64,000 nt of DNA from Mangifera indica. Its lineage: Eukaryota; Streptophyta; Magnoliopsida; Sapindales; Anacardiaceae. The position numbers and the translations under genes are program-made. The stretch covers positions 2,852,001 to 2,916,000 of the forward strand of contig NC_058153.1 in assembly GCF_011075055.1 (NCBI RefSeq), read 5' to 3'. The notes beneath the pieces were generated by a model. It did no database searches, was not told the origin of the DNA, and saw only the letters and a program-made list of their open reading frames with translations. Below, piece by piece: positions 17,396-29,985 of the stretch (its first letter is position 1; each line of letters opens with the position of its first letter).

Positions 17396-18070
17396 TATTT
17401 GATATTTCCTTAAGGAAAAGGACCATTTTTCACTTTAATCGAAATTTAAAATCATACTTATAATAGTTAAAAAATTTAAATATTTATTCATGAGTTAATT
17501 ATCATTCAAATTTTTAATTAGAAATATAAATAAAATTGTCATTTTATCTATAAACTTTAAAACTTATAAAATTTATATCATTTATCCTTTTTAGTTTATA
17601 AAACTCATACTTACTATTTATGATTAAACTTTAAAAAATTTACTTTTTTCCCTTTTCAAGTTTTATCTCTGATGGTTTAGGGAAGGAGCGAAAGTCAAGG
17701 ACGACGAAGGACGATGTTTCATCATCCTTTGTCTCTTTTTATCGATTTGGACTATAAAGGTTCGTTCTTCGTCATCAGATTTGTAAGATGGGTGAAAAAC
17801 ATTGATCGTCAATCGGAATGATGATGGCCGAAGAAAGAAACTAACCTTAAAGGGGAAATCTAAACTTTTTAAACTTTGAGAATATGTTAAAATGTTAGTT
17901 TTTAACATTTATATAAATTTTAAAGTTTTATGGTTTACACTTCTAACTAAAAATTTGAATAATAATTAATATATAATTAAATATTTGAGTTTTTTATTTA
18001 TCGTAAATATGATTTTAAAATTAGACTAAAATTTACTTGGGAAATACTCCTTTTCCCTTTTCTTAATCAG
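17396..18070. mobile_element. Foldback element with long inverted arms
   Basis: The left arm starts near aaggaaaaggaccattttt and contains ttcaaatttttaattaga. The right side ends near tactccttttcccttttctt and contains tctaactaaaaatttgaat, the reverse complement of the left-arm phrase with a mismatch. The arms are roughly 250 bp. The loop (about 17670-17850) is GC-richer and repeats acgacgaaggacgatg/cgttcttcgtcatc phrases. The layout matches the foldback element at 41098-41774. No transposase is present, so it is a non-autonomous element. Confidence 0.55.
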
Positions 18071-20030
18071 TTAAAAAACGAAGGTTTTGATATGTAATCC
18101 AGGTCAAACCTTAGTAGGTTGGGAAGTAAAATTGGGTAGTTAGGTGACCTTGCTGACAGGAAACCATTACGCGGGATTTTTGTAAAGTTGTTTTTGTATA
18201 ATTTAATTATATAATTTTAAAATAAGATATTATTTTTTGTTTGAATGAGTGTTGATATAAATATAAGATAAATGAACTCACATACAAATTGGAGAGTAGC
18301 AAGAAAAATGAATCCAAACAAAACTCATGTTTAACTCACAAATTAAGTACGACTTCTAACGTTAAAAAAAATTAAAAAGAATGATGTCGTTTAGAAGAGT
18401 TAAGCCAAATATTTCGTATAAACTTTAGTCAAGTCCAATCATTCCACACTAACCAAAACTAGGTACAAATCAATTACGAATTTTTAAATCACAAAATAAG
18501 TAAAATACGAATTGATATTTCTTTATGTTTGATAAATCTAAACCGAGTTCACTTAAAAATGTGCTAAAAAGGAATTTTACTTTATTTGGACTCAGTTTAG
18601 CTTAAATCTAAATTCATTGTCATCTCAGCTTATACAAATAAATATAATTTTATCTATTTATTAGATTGTGATGTTTAACAATACGATATATCCTGCTAGG
18701 TTATGGATCAGAATTCATCCCCTGAAAACACAGACAAACAGTATCCAGAAAAGAAATCTGTGAAATGAAAATGCTTCAATATCATTAACAGTTCCTTTAA
18801 CGAGATTTCCCCTTCACTTTGACAAATACATATGCAATCCAAAAATAGCAGCAAACTTTGACTATTAAGACACCAAATCAGATTTTGCAAATATATATGA
18901 TATGACTTCACCAGTAATCACCAGTAAAAGCTGATTACTGTATCATTTATCTCTTCTCAAATGACAAGAAGAGTGGGATCATGCTATAGTTGTATGGTTG
19001 ATTCGGGAGAAGACTGGTGATGGAGTTGATCTATCTATAAGAGGGAAAAGAAGTTTCGTATGTGAGAGAAAATAGGAGAAGACATCGAAGTAAAAATTCG
19101 AAAATGTGAAAGAAAGTAAGCAAAAAAGGAAAAGAAACCTTGAAAAACGTTTCCAACTTTGTATATTTCTGAAACGTTTCGTACCCATTTTGGATCGATT
19201 TGGAAATAGAAATGTTTAGAAAATTCTGTGCCTCCTAGGTGATGGTCTCACAGCAATAAATATGTATATGTATGTTCCCCAGGCTGGAAACACTAACGGA
19301 AAACACTGAAAAGGGTAAGGCTTACACGTGGCGGAATAAGTGAACCACACATAGACCCATCCCTTAGTGCGCCAAACTCCCAAATCTCATGCCGATCGAC
19401 CGAATCCAAGCCACTGTTTGACATTTCCAATTTTCTGTTTAAATCTATCTCACTCGCTTTATAGGCGCGTGCAATTGTTTTGCTCATTTTAATAGCAATT
19501 TAATTTTTTTTTAAAATTTAATTGTCATACACTGGACTAATTTCAATCAATAAAAACATAATTAATTAGACTTTGTGTTCCAATCCAAGCTTGATTGAAA
19601 TAGAGCCAAAATCAAAGTAAGCTTGATTCGATGATTACCAATCCCCCAATCAGAATCAGCCAGACACCATGATTTTTATTTTATTTAATTAGAAGTAATC
19701 ACAATCCAACTCCTTTTTATAATTTTTAAAACAAAAGTGGGAGACAAACCAACCAATCAAAACAAAACAGCACGCACTAAGATCATGTGCGCGTGGGCTC
19801 ACTGAAAAATGATAAAAGGGCAGCAATGTGGGTCCTATCTCGTGACTCAAGAAATATCATAACCGTCAGGATTCGTGCCACGATGACTCAAGTTAATGTT
19901 ACTGTACATGCGTCCACTTATAAATTACGGTGGTGCCTCCACCACTTGACCCTTCTTACTTCTCAAAAGCCGTTCCGTTTTATCACATCACAGGAGTAGA
20001 AAGAAGGCGGCAGCCAACTTTTCGTATGGG
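18071..20030. promoter_or_regulatory. Intergenic region and upstream region of HSFC1
   Basis: No gene is supported. 18071-19200 is AT-rich spacer. From about 19270 the sequence becomes mixed, and the last 250 bp before the HSFC1 ATG look like a promoter and leader. A TATA-like cttataaattacg lies near 19917, about 110 bp upstream of the start codon. A gaa/ttc-rich stretch near 19130-19185 (ctgaaacgtttcg) resembles heat-shock elements but has imperfect spacing, so I do not call a functional site. An upstream ATG at 20026 overlaps the start region out of frame. Confidence 0.4.
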
Positions 20031-20997
20031 ATGGATTCCAACGACGTAATCGCACCGTTCGTTATGAAGACTTACATGCTGGTCAATGATCCAACGTCTG
20101 ATATGCTAATAACCTGGGGAAGAGCCAACAACAGCTTCATCGTCGTCGAGCCTTTGGATTTCTCACAGAGGATCTTACCGGCGTACTTCAAGCACAACAA
20201 TTTCTCCAGCTTTGTTCGTCAGCTCAATACTTATGTAAGTTCTTTCTCAAAAGAAATATTTTTCATGATAATTGTTGTGAAAATCAAATCTTTATCTGTT
20301 TTTACTGTAATTATGATTTCAGGGTTTTAAAAAGGTCGATCCGGATAGATGGGAATTCGCCAACGAGTGGTTTCTTCGAGGCCAAAAGCACTTGCTAAAG
20401 AATATAGTAAGGAGAAAGCACAGTAAAAGTCCCTTCATGCTTGCTAAAAGTGAAGATTTTGACGAGGAAGAAATTGTCATGGAGATAGAAAGGTTAAAAC
20501 AAGAACAGAAGTCGTTAGACGACGAGCTTCAGGGGATGAACAAACGATTAGAAGCCACGGAGAGACGCCCTCAGAAAATGATGGCTTTTCTTTACAAAGT
20601 TGTTGAAGACCCTGAGCTTCTTCCTCGCATGGTGCTTGAAAAAAAACGAAGCAGGAATCAACTGGGTGAAAAAAAGCGGCGGTTGATGATTTCTTCGCTG
20701 CCGTCTTCTTCTTCCGGCGGGGGTTTATCAAGCTCAATAAAATCTGAAGTGGAAGAAGTGGGAACATCATCACTATCACCATCGCCGGAAAATTCAGTAG
20801 AATGGGTAGGGAAAATGCAACTGAATTATGGGTGTGCCGGGTATCCGACGCCCATTTCGACGGTTCCGGCGAACGGCGGATTTGCAAATCCTATGGAGGT
20901 GTCGACGCCAGGGAATAAAATTTTTTATTTTGGAGAAATGGTGGAGGCAAGTCCACCACCACCTTATCCATTTTCGCTGTTAGATGGTGGCTTTTAG
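20031..20997 (+). CDS. HSFC1: Heat stress transcription factor class C, HSFC1
   Basis: Two exons, 20031-20234 and 20323-20997, encode 292 residues. The single intron (GTAAGT...TTTCAG) splits the DNA-binding domain after VRQLNTY and before [12 protein letters not shown], the conserved intron position of plant HSFs. The winged-helix DNA-binding domain spans about residues 7-98. The HR-A/B oligomerisation region follows ([29 protein letters not shown]) with the short insert typical of class C rather than class A. Then come [18 protein letters not shown] and a nuclear localisation signal (KKRSRNQ..EKKRR, about 205-219). No aromatic-acidic AHA activator motif is visible, as expected for class C. 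The protein should bind heat-shock elements as a trimer; class C members act mostly as modulators. From memory it corresponds to At3g24520, beside UBC37 in Arabidopsis, as in this window. Confidence 0.93.
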
Positions 20998-22228
20998 TTC
21001 CTTATCACAGGAATTATCTTGGATTCTACCTCTTGTATTAATTTTTTTTTTTAATTTGGCTTTTACTCTTTTATTTTCTATTTTCAATGTTTTTTTTTTT
21101 TGAAGAAAAGGGGAACAATTATGTGTTTAATATTTAGTTCACCATGCTTAGAATCGAGCGTCTATATACATATATTTGACAAGGTTGAAAAATTATAAAA
21201 ATCATATTAATTTATTTAAAAAAATTCACGTTCTACATTGAATTTATTAATTTGAAGGTTAGGGTAAAAAAATAGTTTTGATTTGTTATGTCTAGGAAGT
21301 TTTTGTATAATTTGCAGCAAAAATGCTTTAACCACGTTGCCAATTTTGGGAGAATCATAGTATTGATTGGTTTTTAATGTTGGTAAAAGTAAAATATACG
21401 AGAAAAATTAAGAAAACGAAGAATAGAAACATATAGATGTTGTTGCCCCATCACATTTTTCTCAAGGAAAATGCACCAGAGTTACGTTGAAAAACTGATT
21501 AGTTATATAGACAATATGTAGTAATTAGACATTTTATATATATATAAATCAACTCAAAATATGGATAGAAGTTCTATTTAAAAATAGCAAGAAGAGAGAA
21601 TTTTCAAAATTTCATATTTTGCTCAATTACATCTCATATTTATCTTCTACTTTTATGAAATAACCGTTATCGTAGATATTCATAAGATAATATGATCAAC
21701 AATTTTTGTTTAGATTTTATGTTTTAATGTACTAGGATTGTATAAGGGTAATATGAGAGAAATTTGTATATCTAATACAATTAATCTAAGAAAAATTAAT
21801 AAAATAACAATGGACGTAAATTTGCAAGTAATAAGTTAAACCACTATAAAAATCTTTCTTTGTTTACTATTACATGCATAGGAGCACACCTTTGATTTAA
21901 TGTACCTTTCGTTGGTGAGATTTTCACCCTGAAAAATTTGGGGTTAGAAGATCATCCATCAATAACTTGTTATAGCAAACACATCTCTTTTTTTAATATA
22001 AGTCAAAACACTCTTCCCATGGCTCCCCAAGGGAAAAAAAATTAAAAATGCCCTAAGCAATTAGGCCACTAAAATTAGTCAGAGTGTCTTTCTATGGAAG
22101 ATCTTGCCTTTCGATCAACCTTACAAGGTCACTAGCTTCACATGCTACGACCCCTCCTCTCTGCTAGTAGAGACATCAATAAAGTATTCCCAAATAGACG
22201 ATCCAGAATCCTTTCCAAAATGTTTCAT
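20998..22228. other. HSFC1 3' region and unique intergenic DNA
   Basis: The first 100-150 bp after the HSFC1 stop are T-rich and suit its 3' UTR. The remainder has no gene, tRNA or clear repeat structure that I can see. Confidence 0.4.
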
Positions 22229-23960
22229 GTAACACCCAAAAGTATTAAGATAAGAAGGTAATTTTGATGGTTAGAACATTCGTTCTAATAGGAAGAACAC
22301 CTGCTCCAAAGTGCAAATAATGGAAAGGTCATGGTTTCAAAATAGAGAAACTCAATTTAAATGGGATAAATATAAGGAATAACCCTTTAAAAGGAATAAA
22401 GGCATGCTCCTAGCGGTTAATTCTAAAAATTTATTTAATGAAGTTCAATTTTAGAATAAAGTTGTATACTTTTCATATTAAATTTTAGAGAAACAAGTTC
22501 AAAGAGAGAAGGGGTCAAATTCATACTAGTTGGAGGATCAAACATGGGAAATCAAAGTTTGAAGATTGAATTTTGATGGAAGAGAGGTAATTAGGTAAAT
22601 CATCCCATTTGCTTTTGGATTAATTCAAAAATAAGGCATGTTAATGGTTCTATTGATTCTCTAGAGTAAGCTACATTATGCATGTAAAAGAAATAAGTTG
22701 AATTTAAGATTGATATTGAGTTTTTGACCAAAATAATGTAAGAAACTTATGAACATTGAAGTTTGAATAATGAGGTATGCCAATTGTGATGTATGTATGA
22801 GATGATTTGATAGTCTAGGTACCACAAAGACTTATTTTCATGTGACAGGGCATAGAAATGGTAGCTAAAAATATTATTATTTATTCTGAAACTTGATAGA
22901 ACACTCATTCATTGATTACAAACAACTTTTCAATATTTAAGAAATATGAAGTAGGCAATCATTCATAATCTCATAGAAAATGAATGATTGTTAATGAGCA
23001 TAATAGTGAAAAATCGGTATAAAAATATTGACTCTTGTTCACATCATAAAAATAAAGAACAATCATTCATAAACCATGAACAACTGTTCATGAAGTTGTT
23101 TCATAGGATATGGAACATTATATATGTAGTCTGAAGTTGTGTGAACTAATAAAACATATGAATGAATAAGTTACGTGAACTATAATATGAAATACAAACG
23201 TTATGAGATGGTGTAGTGATGATGAAGTCATCAGCTATGAAATATATGACTGAGCACATAGTATAGACTACTCGTTGTGTGATCTATGACAAGAATTTAA
23301 GAACGAATGAGTCATTGTTGTGTAATCTATGACTTAAAAGAGTATTAAATTATACTCATGTTGTACGATCTTTGGTATGAAATATAAAAAAAAAGTCACT
23401 GTTGTGTAATATGTGGTATGAGATTAAATTAAAATCTAGCCAAAAATCTTGCTCAAAGATCAAGTGAGTAAAGGAAAGCAAAATATAATATATGAAGTCA
23501 AAAAATTTACTTTGTGAGTAGAAGGTGAAGGGAATATTTTGGTCCTTATTGTAGGAAAATTGAAAATGTTAAGAATTCATGTAGGGACTAAGAAAATCCT
23601 TGATGGTGATTCTTGAAAGTTCAAAGAACCTTGAAAACTTGGTTTAGAGGGATTTCTAAGGTTTTTAAGAATTTGAAAGTCATCTGTAATTGCTAGGGTA
23701 TAGAATTTGAATGATAAACTTTTAAGGGTTCTCATAGATAGTTTGGGTTGAGTGAGAATCAATCATTATTATCATTCAAATTGAATCAATGACATGTGTT
23801 GACAATCTAACAAGGTACTTGATATGATGCCAACTAATTAATCAGATGATTTGAATCATCTTCACAACTTATAATGCTTTGCATGTGAAACATTAAAAAC
23901 AGATGTTAATTTTGCTTTTGTAATGTGTTGAAAGTAGAGGTCTTAATTGTTCATGAGTCA
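22229..23960. mobile_element. Possible old LTR (starts TGTAACACCC)
   Basis: The sequence TGTAACACCC at about 22229 is a common start of plant Ty3/gypsy LTRs. It opens a stretch of non-coding DNA that contains internally repeated phrases (gttgtgtaatctatgac, gttgtgtgatctatgac, gttgtgtaatatgtgg between 23270 and 23420), also common in LTRs. I could not find the matching CA end, a target duplication or a second LTR. It would be a solo or truncated LTR; low confidence. Confidence 0.3.
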
Positions 23961-24589
23961 TTCATACGTACAAAAAGCTAAAGAGTTTTTAAAATTTTAT
24001 TCACACTTTAGAATTTGGGGGCAATTATCATGTGGTCAGATTTCTCCTTAAAATAATACACGAGTTGCACACTGAAGAAGTGGCTAGCTGTGTGGGGAAC
24101 ATACAGTAACTAAACACGTTCTCTACACACAAATCAACTCAGAATTAGGGAATGGGTCTTTCTACCCAAAAATAGTGAGAATGTTGAATCTTGGTAGTTG
24201 GATTATTCTCTTAATCACATCATATTTTCATAACCTACTTCCACGAGATAGCTATTATAGCCTATCTTCACATGATAAAATGATTTAACGTACTGTGATT
24301 CAAACATATCATTTTATGTAATTACAATATTAACCTTTTCAATTATCATGTAAATACATGACGGTGTAGAAACAATGAGAAAACAAGTTTTATCTTTAAT
24401 ATTCTTACCCTATCAAAATTTCATTAGAGAATTTAATAATATAATAATAGATATATTTTTAAACAGTTGATCGATTTATTTATTTATTTTTGTTTATTAT
24501 TATTTGTATGGGATTAAACCTACACTTCTATATACCTCCCGTTACTGAGATTCTCACCATATCACATTCGACTATGGAGAAGATTTGTG

Positions 24590-25420
24590 ATTTCTCTGTG
24601 ATCTCCATGGCGGTGGCAGTGGCGAAATCAAGAATGAATAGTTAGGTTTTAAGAAAGTGAAGAGCAGAGAATCCATTTGTAACCCACGTGACGACGACCC
24701 TTTGGTGCCCATAAAGGCAGCGCCAGATTTCACGGTTGCATATGTAGACAAGCTTCCCTTAATAAATATGGTAGGTCCATTTACCTCTCTCTATCCATGC
24801 CATGCATCGGTTGCCACACTTTCTTTTGTCTTTCTGTCCACAAAAAACTGCACTCCTTTCTCTGTTATCATCGCATTTCCAATACCCATCTCTCTTCTAA
24901 ATAAATCCTTTTCATTTGAATCTCATTCATCTCAAGTGTCAAACGCTTTAACCAATCATAAACTAAAGCTCTCTAAGTAAACCCTCACTCTTGCTTTTCA
25001 GCTTTCTTATTGTTGGGTCGTCAGGTGTGAAGGTTACGGCGGATAATTTTGACGCTTGCCAGCGTGGGTCGCAGAACTTGACAATAATGGAAGGGTTTGT
25101 GGGACCCGTCTATATATATATATATTTTATACAATAGGGACAAGGCATCTGTCTCTCTTTCTCTTAAGTAACTCCCCTTTTGACTTCTTGTGTGGGGACC
25201 AGGCCTCTTGGCTGATGCGTCCACGTGGGGTTGATGAGAGTGGGGGATTCGTGTTCACTTCCAAATGCATAATTTTTGCCCTAAATTTTACCTTACGATT
25301 ACGAGCGCTAATGCGGTGCTCCTTGGCATACACAATCATGGTGGACGTTCAACCCATCCTTCAGCAGGCCCCACCACCTGTCCGACTGATGGTTAGCTTG
25401 CCTATTTAAGTACCGTTTGG
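24590..25420. promoter_or_regulatory. GC-richer promoter-like island without a recognised gene
   Basis: This stretch stands out from the AT-rich surroundings. It carries a perfect G-box core in a palindrome (ccacgtgg, about 25220) and, on the minus strand, a TATA-like tract (atatatatatataga, about 25110-25125) roughly 100 bp from the G-box. Frames of 60-117 codons occur on both strands, but none has recognisable domain content or splice structure. It could be the promoter of a non-coding RNA, a relic gene end or chance. Confidence 0.3.
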
Positions 25421-26640
25421 ATGCCTAGTATCATTATAAATTCACTAATCATCCTTCTTGGAATTTATAAATTCAAAAGAAAGGGTGACACCTGTCACTT
25501 GCCAGGGAAATCCGGATCATGTATTAGGCTGGTTTCTTTTGGTTTATTTACATTATTTTTTTGGTTACCGTACCACGCGACTTTTATTGAAATAACATTG
25601 TCCACATTTTAAGTCTGAAAATTTTATTTTTCATCCATTTGTCAAAGTTGAAATTAGTATTAATAAACGGAAGATATTTTTGTCATTTTTATATAATAAA
25701 TAATATAATTAATATCACTTATACCCTTGTTATTATAAACAAATTAATTTTTACCTTAATTATTTTATATTTATATTTTTTCTATTTATCTTTTTTTTAT
25801 TTTTCTCCTTTTACATTTTCAGGTTGCAAAAAAATAATAAATAGAAAACACGTGAGATCATAATATATTTCTAAACTTTAACCTATATTTGAGAAGTTAA
25901 TCTCTTAAAACACAAAATCAATTCAAACAATAAATAAGATCCATGATTATGACATGAGAACATAAATCTATCAGTAAAAAAAAAAATGATTTAAAAGAAA
26001 AATGAAACATGAGTTCAAAATGGGGTAATATTGTGTCTTCAACCATGGCAACTTGTAATCATCGATCATAACTTTTTCTTATATGAGACAATTGTTCAAA
26101 ATGGTGGAAAAGAAAGAGTCAAAGAGGCTTCTCTAAAACTTTGATTGGTAATTAAGGATCAGATGGGTATAATGAATATAGTATTATTAAGATTAGCATA
26201 AAAATTAGATGTTGGTGCTTACCTAGAATGAAGCACTTAGACCTCATGAGTCAAAGAAGTACAAACACATAAAGGGGATCAAAGCCAATAAGGGCTAAGA
26301 AGCTTTTCCAAAACAATTAAAAAAAAATGGTAACATATAAAAAAAGTTGAATTCATTTGAACTTTTAGCTTATATTAAGACAAGGCTCATGAGTGCTTTT
26401 TCCCATCTCTTAAAGCTTACACTCATCTTTTTATGAAGTACATTTTTTTTTTTCTTGTTGTGTGAGCGTGTGTAGGGAAACTCATAAGCCATTAGTCTCT
26501 TGTTATTTGACTTTGAAACTGATAATACTATGTTTTCAACCATGTCTCTTTGTAGTCGACAATCAAGGGAACATGAAGGACAAAGATTGAACATGAAGAG
26601 TGGAGGAAGACGAAGAAGTAGGGAGATATTTTATGGGAAC
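25421..26640. other. Intergenic DNA, nothing recognised
   Basis: AT-rich sequence with poly(A/T) tracts. The short frames do not resemble known proteins. Two related passages (near 26045-26135 and 26535-26600, each with an aaccatg...tgtagtc/tgtaatc...gatc pattern) suggest old local duplication. Confidence 0.35.
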
Positions 26641-26648
26641 TTCATTGC

Positions 26649-26910
26649 CATTTTCAATTTTTGTGACTAGGTGGGAGAAAAAGGGTTTTGATTTGATAGA
26701 TTTTCACATGAAAAACACAAAAAGTGATGGGTTAATTATAATAACGAAAGAATATAAAGAAGAAAGGAGAGATTGGACAAAATCTTTACTACCATTTTTA
26801 ATTTCCATTGTCAAGTGAGAGAAAAAGATTTTGATTTAAGAGACTTTTACACGAAGAACCTAAAGGATAATAAGTTAGGTAGTTGTAATTATATAAAAAT
26901 AGTGACAATG
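26649..26910. repeat. Diverged tandem duplication, period about 143 bp
   Basis: Two copies can be aligned by eye. The first begins ccattttcaatttttgtgac at about 26649, the second ccatttttaatttccattg at about 26792. Shared internal phrases are gagaaaaaggttttgattt-like and acatgaa/acacgaagaac. The copies are clearly diverged, so the duplication is old. The short open frames across it follow the repeat and are not supported as genes. Confidence 0.5.
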
Positions 26911-27629
26911 AATAATAGTTCAATCTTAACGGTGATTTTTAAATATTTTTATTTTTATAATTATTAATCAAGGTGAATAAAAATCATATATATATATATA
27001 TATTTTAGGGTAAACTATTATTAAACTTTCATAAATACAAATAAAATTTTTGCCTTTTCAATAATTTTATAAAAGGCAAATAAGTGAATCAACTGTTTAA
27101 ACTTAAAAGAATGTTCATCAAAGTTTGGGTGGGACATGTGATTTTGCCTTTTTATTTTACTAAAGTAGAATTCTAGACTTAATATCCGTTGTGACATTTG
27201 TTATGTCTGTCTACGGTCTTTTACGTATTTGTCCTTAATAAATTCAGAAAAAAGATTAATTTAATTTAAAATTGAGCATAAATATTCCTAGGGAAACTGT
27301 TGATGCGAAATTTTATTTTGTTTATGTTTCAATTTACCTGGGTTTGGATTGTTACCTGAAATTAGCCACACCCAACTATATTTGGGCCCATTATTAGTTT
27401 TTATAATCAAATTAAATTATGTATACATTTATTTTAGTGCATAACTATGTAAATAATAAAGTGTTATATTCATATTAGTTGGATGAGATCAAGCCCATAA
27501 ACTCTTTAAATGTCCAATCATTGAAGCCCAATCGAGCCCTTTATTGTGAGCAAAGTGAATATTTGTGCTGTGGTCATACTTTGGAGCACGCAAAAACATG
27601 GACATTCTTAATTCAATAAAACTATCTAA

Positions 27630-27785
27630 ATAATTTTTATACATAATTTTATATATAAATAACGATATATTATTATGTGAATATGTGTTATTTTATATTT
27701 AATTTTTTTTCATCTAATCATATGATGATAAGTTGTTGTTTGTACATAAAGTTATATATAAAAATTATACACAAAACACTGCTCT
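27630..27785. mobile_element. AT-rich MITE copy
   Basis: Another copy of the dispersed AT-rich family, recognisable from the recurring atgtgttattttatatttaa and catctaatcatatgatgat phrases and from ends that are roughly inverted (taatttttatacataatttt / aaaattatacacaaaac). Non-coding. Confidence 0.45.
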
Positions 27786-29653
27786 TCTTAATTAGATTGT
27801 TCAATGTTTGGTCAAGATTCTTCTTCCCTTAGACTAACGGATACAATATTCTAAAAATAATTTAGTGGATAGATATCATACTAACTCGTAAGAGTAACAC
27901 TCTACTAATACTTTAATATTGTGTATCTTTTTTTTTTTTTAAATCAACTAGATGATATTCCTATCGCGAATGTAAGCTCTTGGTTTTCTAACCGAACCAC
28001 ACTAAAAATCTTGTTCTTTGTTGATCTAATTTTGTCTCTTCATATTGTTGCACTAAAATCCATATTGGTTTAATGTATTTTTTGTTGATGCTAACCACAT
28101 TACCAAAAATTTGATACATATTTCCCCCCAATGGAAGCTCATGGAAGAAAAGCATATAAACAACTTCCATGGTTGAGGGAAAAGCACATGAAAACTCAAA
28201 GGTGACAACTCAATTAGTTAGCTTGACGGGTGCGATTCAAACACTCATGCAACAACTCTACGATATTTTGTTATAAGAAATTTTATTCGAGTTAGATCAT
28301 TCATTTGAGATTAAACAAATCATTTCAAACAAGTAAACCTATAACCCATAACTCAATTATATCGAATAGATAAACTTTAGAATTTAATTTGAAAAGATAA
28401 AATTTATCCCGTATGATTTTATTTTCAACTCATCTTTTCTAGTGGTTGGAATCTGATTATGAGTTCTTATTCCATCATCGCTATCATTATAACTTCCCTA
28501 TTAAAAGTATTAATGACAGGAATAAAAGATTTTTTCCCCAGTTAAAGTTTCTTTTTTACTTTTAGTGAATGTAGGTTTTTTTTAATATAGTTTTTCCAAT
28601 GATGATCAAGTCTAAACTTAAAAGTTTTAAGCTGAGATTCCGAGATGCCTTTGTATGAATATATTCACCGTTGAAACTACGTATGCTCAACTAAGAATAA
28701 TTTATGCACAAAAGTAAATTATCAGAGGCTTAACTTTTAATTCCTCGAAGCACTTAGGAAGAAACTAATTAAGAAAGGAGAGTTATAGGATGGCATATGT
28801 TCTCCTCTTAAAAGAATTGGCCTTTAACATCTTCAATATACATAAAAGCAGAATCCTTGTTTTCATGTACCAGAAAGAGCACACAAATTATGGGTCTGCC
28901 ATTTTTATTCGATAATACGGAATAAAATCCTGTAATACATGTCTTTGCTTGCAGGGACGGACTCAAGGAGGATCACTTGACCCTCTCTTAGTTTTAAAAA
29001 ATATGAGTTATTCCCTTTGAATTTAAAAAATAAGTATTTAATAATTTTTTAGGTTTGAAAAATTACTAATTTAATATATTTAAAATCTTAATATAATTTC
29101 TAAATTTTCACATTGACCTTTCATAGATTTTATCATTTGTAATTTCCGGGTCTGTCACTGATTGCTTGTCTTTCCGCTGAAGTAAAAATGGATTTCTGTA
29201 ATAGAATTGGTATCATATACCACATAACTTTTAACACTGCAATTATATTTCTCTGTCTTTCAACGTTTTAATGCAATGTGAGAGGGCCCAAAGCCGCAAA
29301 GGGGACGGCTTGCCCTTTCTAATTCTGATATTTCATGGTGCCCTCTTACCTTTCTAGCCGAAGTTTGTATTATATTAAACGACCATTACCTCTCTCTCTT
29401 TAAAAGAAGATGGATGCTTAATATATATATATAATTTAAAAAGACACAGATCATATGCCACCCATCAATCTTTTAGGGCCCTACAATTAACTCTCTTTCA
29501 TCTTTATCTACAAAGATGTTAATCAGACCTAACTTTATGATTGGAATCAAACCGAGTTTGTTTGAAGTCTAACTCAAGTTTGACTCGAATGAACTCGAAA
29601 CAAATTTAATTTAAGCAAACTTGAGTTTGAGTTTTAATTTGAGAGTTAATATT
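27786..29653. other. Intergenic DNA, nothing recognised
   Basis: No gene, RNA gene or well-defined repeat could be supported. A short frame at 27988-28170 (minus) is isolated. From 29540 the sequence turns into low-complexity aactcgag/ttgagttt-type repeat that leads into the tandem duplication. Confidence 0.35.
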
Positions 29654-29985
29654 TTCAAACTTGAATTTTAAGGATGTTCGATTTGTCAAGTTCGTGAGCT
29701 TAAATATTTTCAATATAAATCAATTAAAACAACGTTGTTTTGATCAATATGTATCAAAATAATATTGTTTTAGTTATTTTTCATTTGTCTATAATATCCA
29801 GTTAAGCTTAAAGCTCATTTTTAAACTTGAATTTAAAGGGTGTTCGATTCTTCAAGTTCGTGAGCTTAAATATTTTCAGTGTAAATCGATTAAAACAATA
29901 TTGTTTTGACTAATATGTATCAAAATAATATTGTTTTAGTTGTTTTTCATTTGTCTATAATATCTAGTTAAACTTAAAGCTCAGT
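29654..29985. repeat. Tandem duplication, two units of about 166 bp
   Basis: Two adjacent units begin at about 29654 and 29820. Both contain ttcgtgagcttaaatatttt, then an attaaaacaa..ttgttttga pattern, then tatgtatcaaaataatattg and catttgtctataatat. They differ at scattered positions (for example aacgttg versus aatattg). The repeat sits inside a longer low-complexity aactcgagtttga-type stretch (about 29540-30110). Confidence 0.7.

Noticed and set aside
19130..19190. Heat-shock element upstream of HSFC1
   Set aside because: The gaa/ttc blocks (ctgaaacgtttcg) have the wrong spacing for the canonical nTTCnnGAAnnTTC array and lie about 850 bp from the start.
20477..20887. 136-codon minus-strand frame over HSFC1 exon 2
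   Set aside because: Antisense shadow of a well-supported coding exon.
24657..24980. 107-codon plus-strand frame
   Set aside because: No recognisable domain, no clear start context, and comparable frames exist on the other strand. Kept only as part of the promoter-like island.
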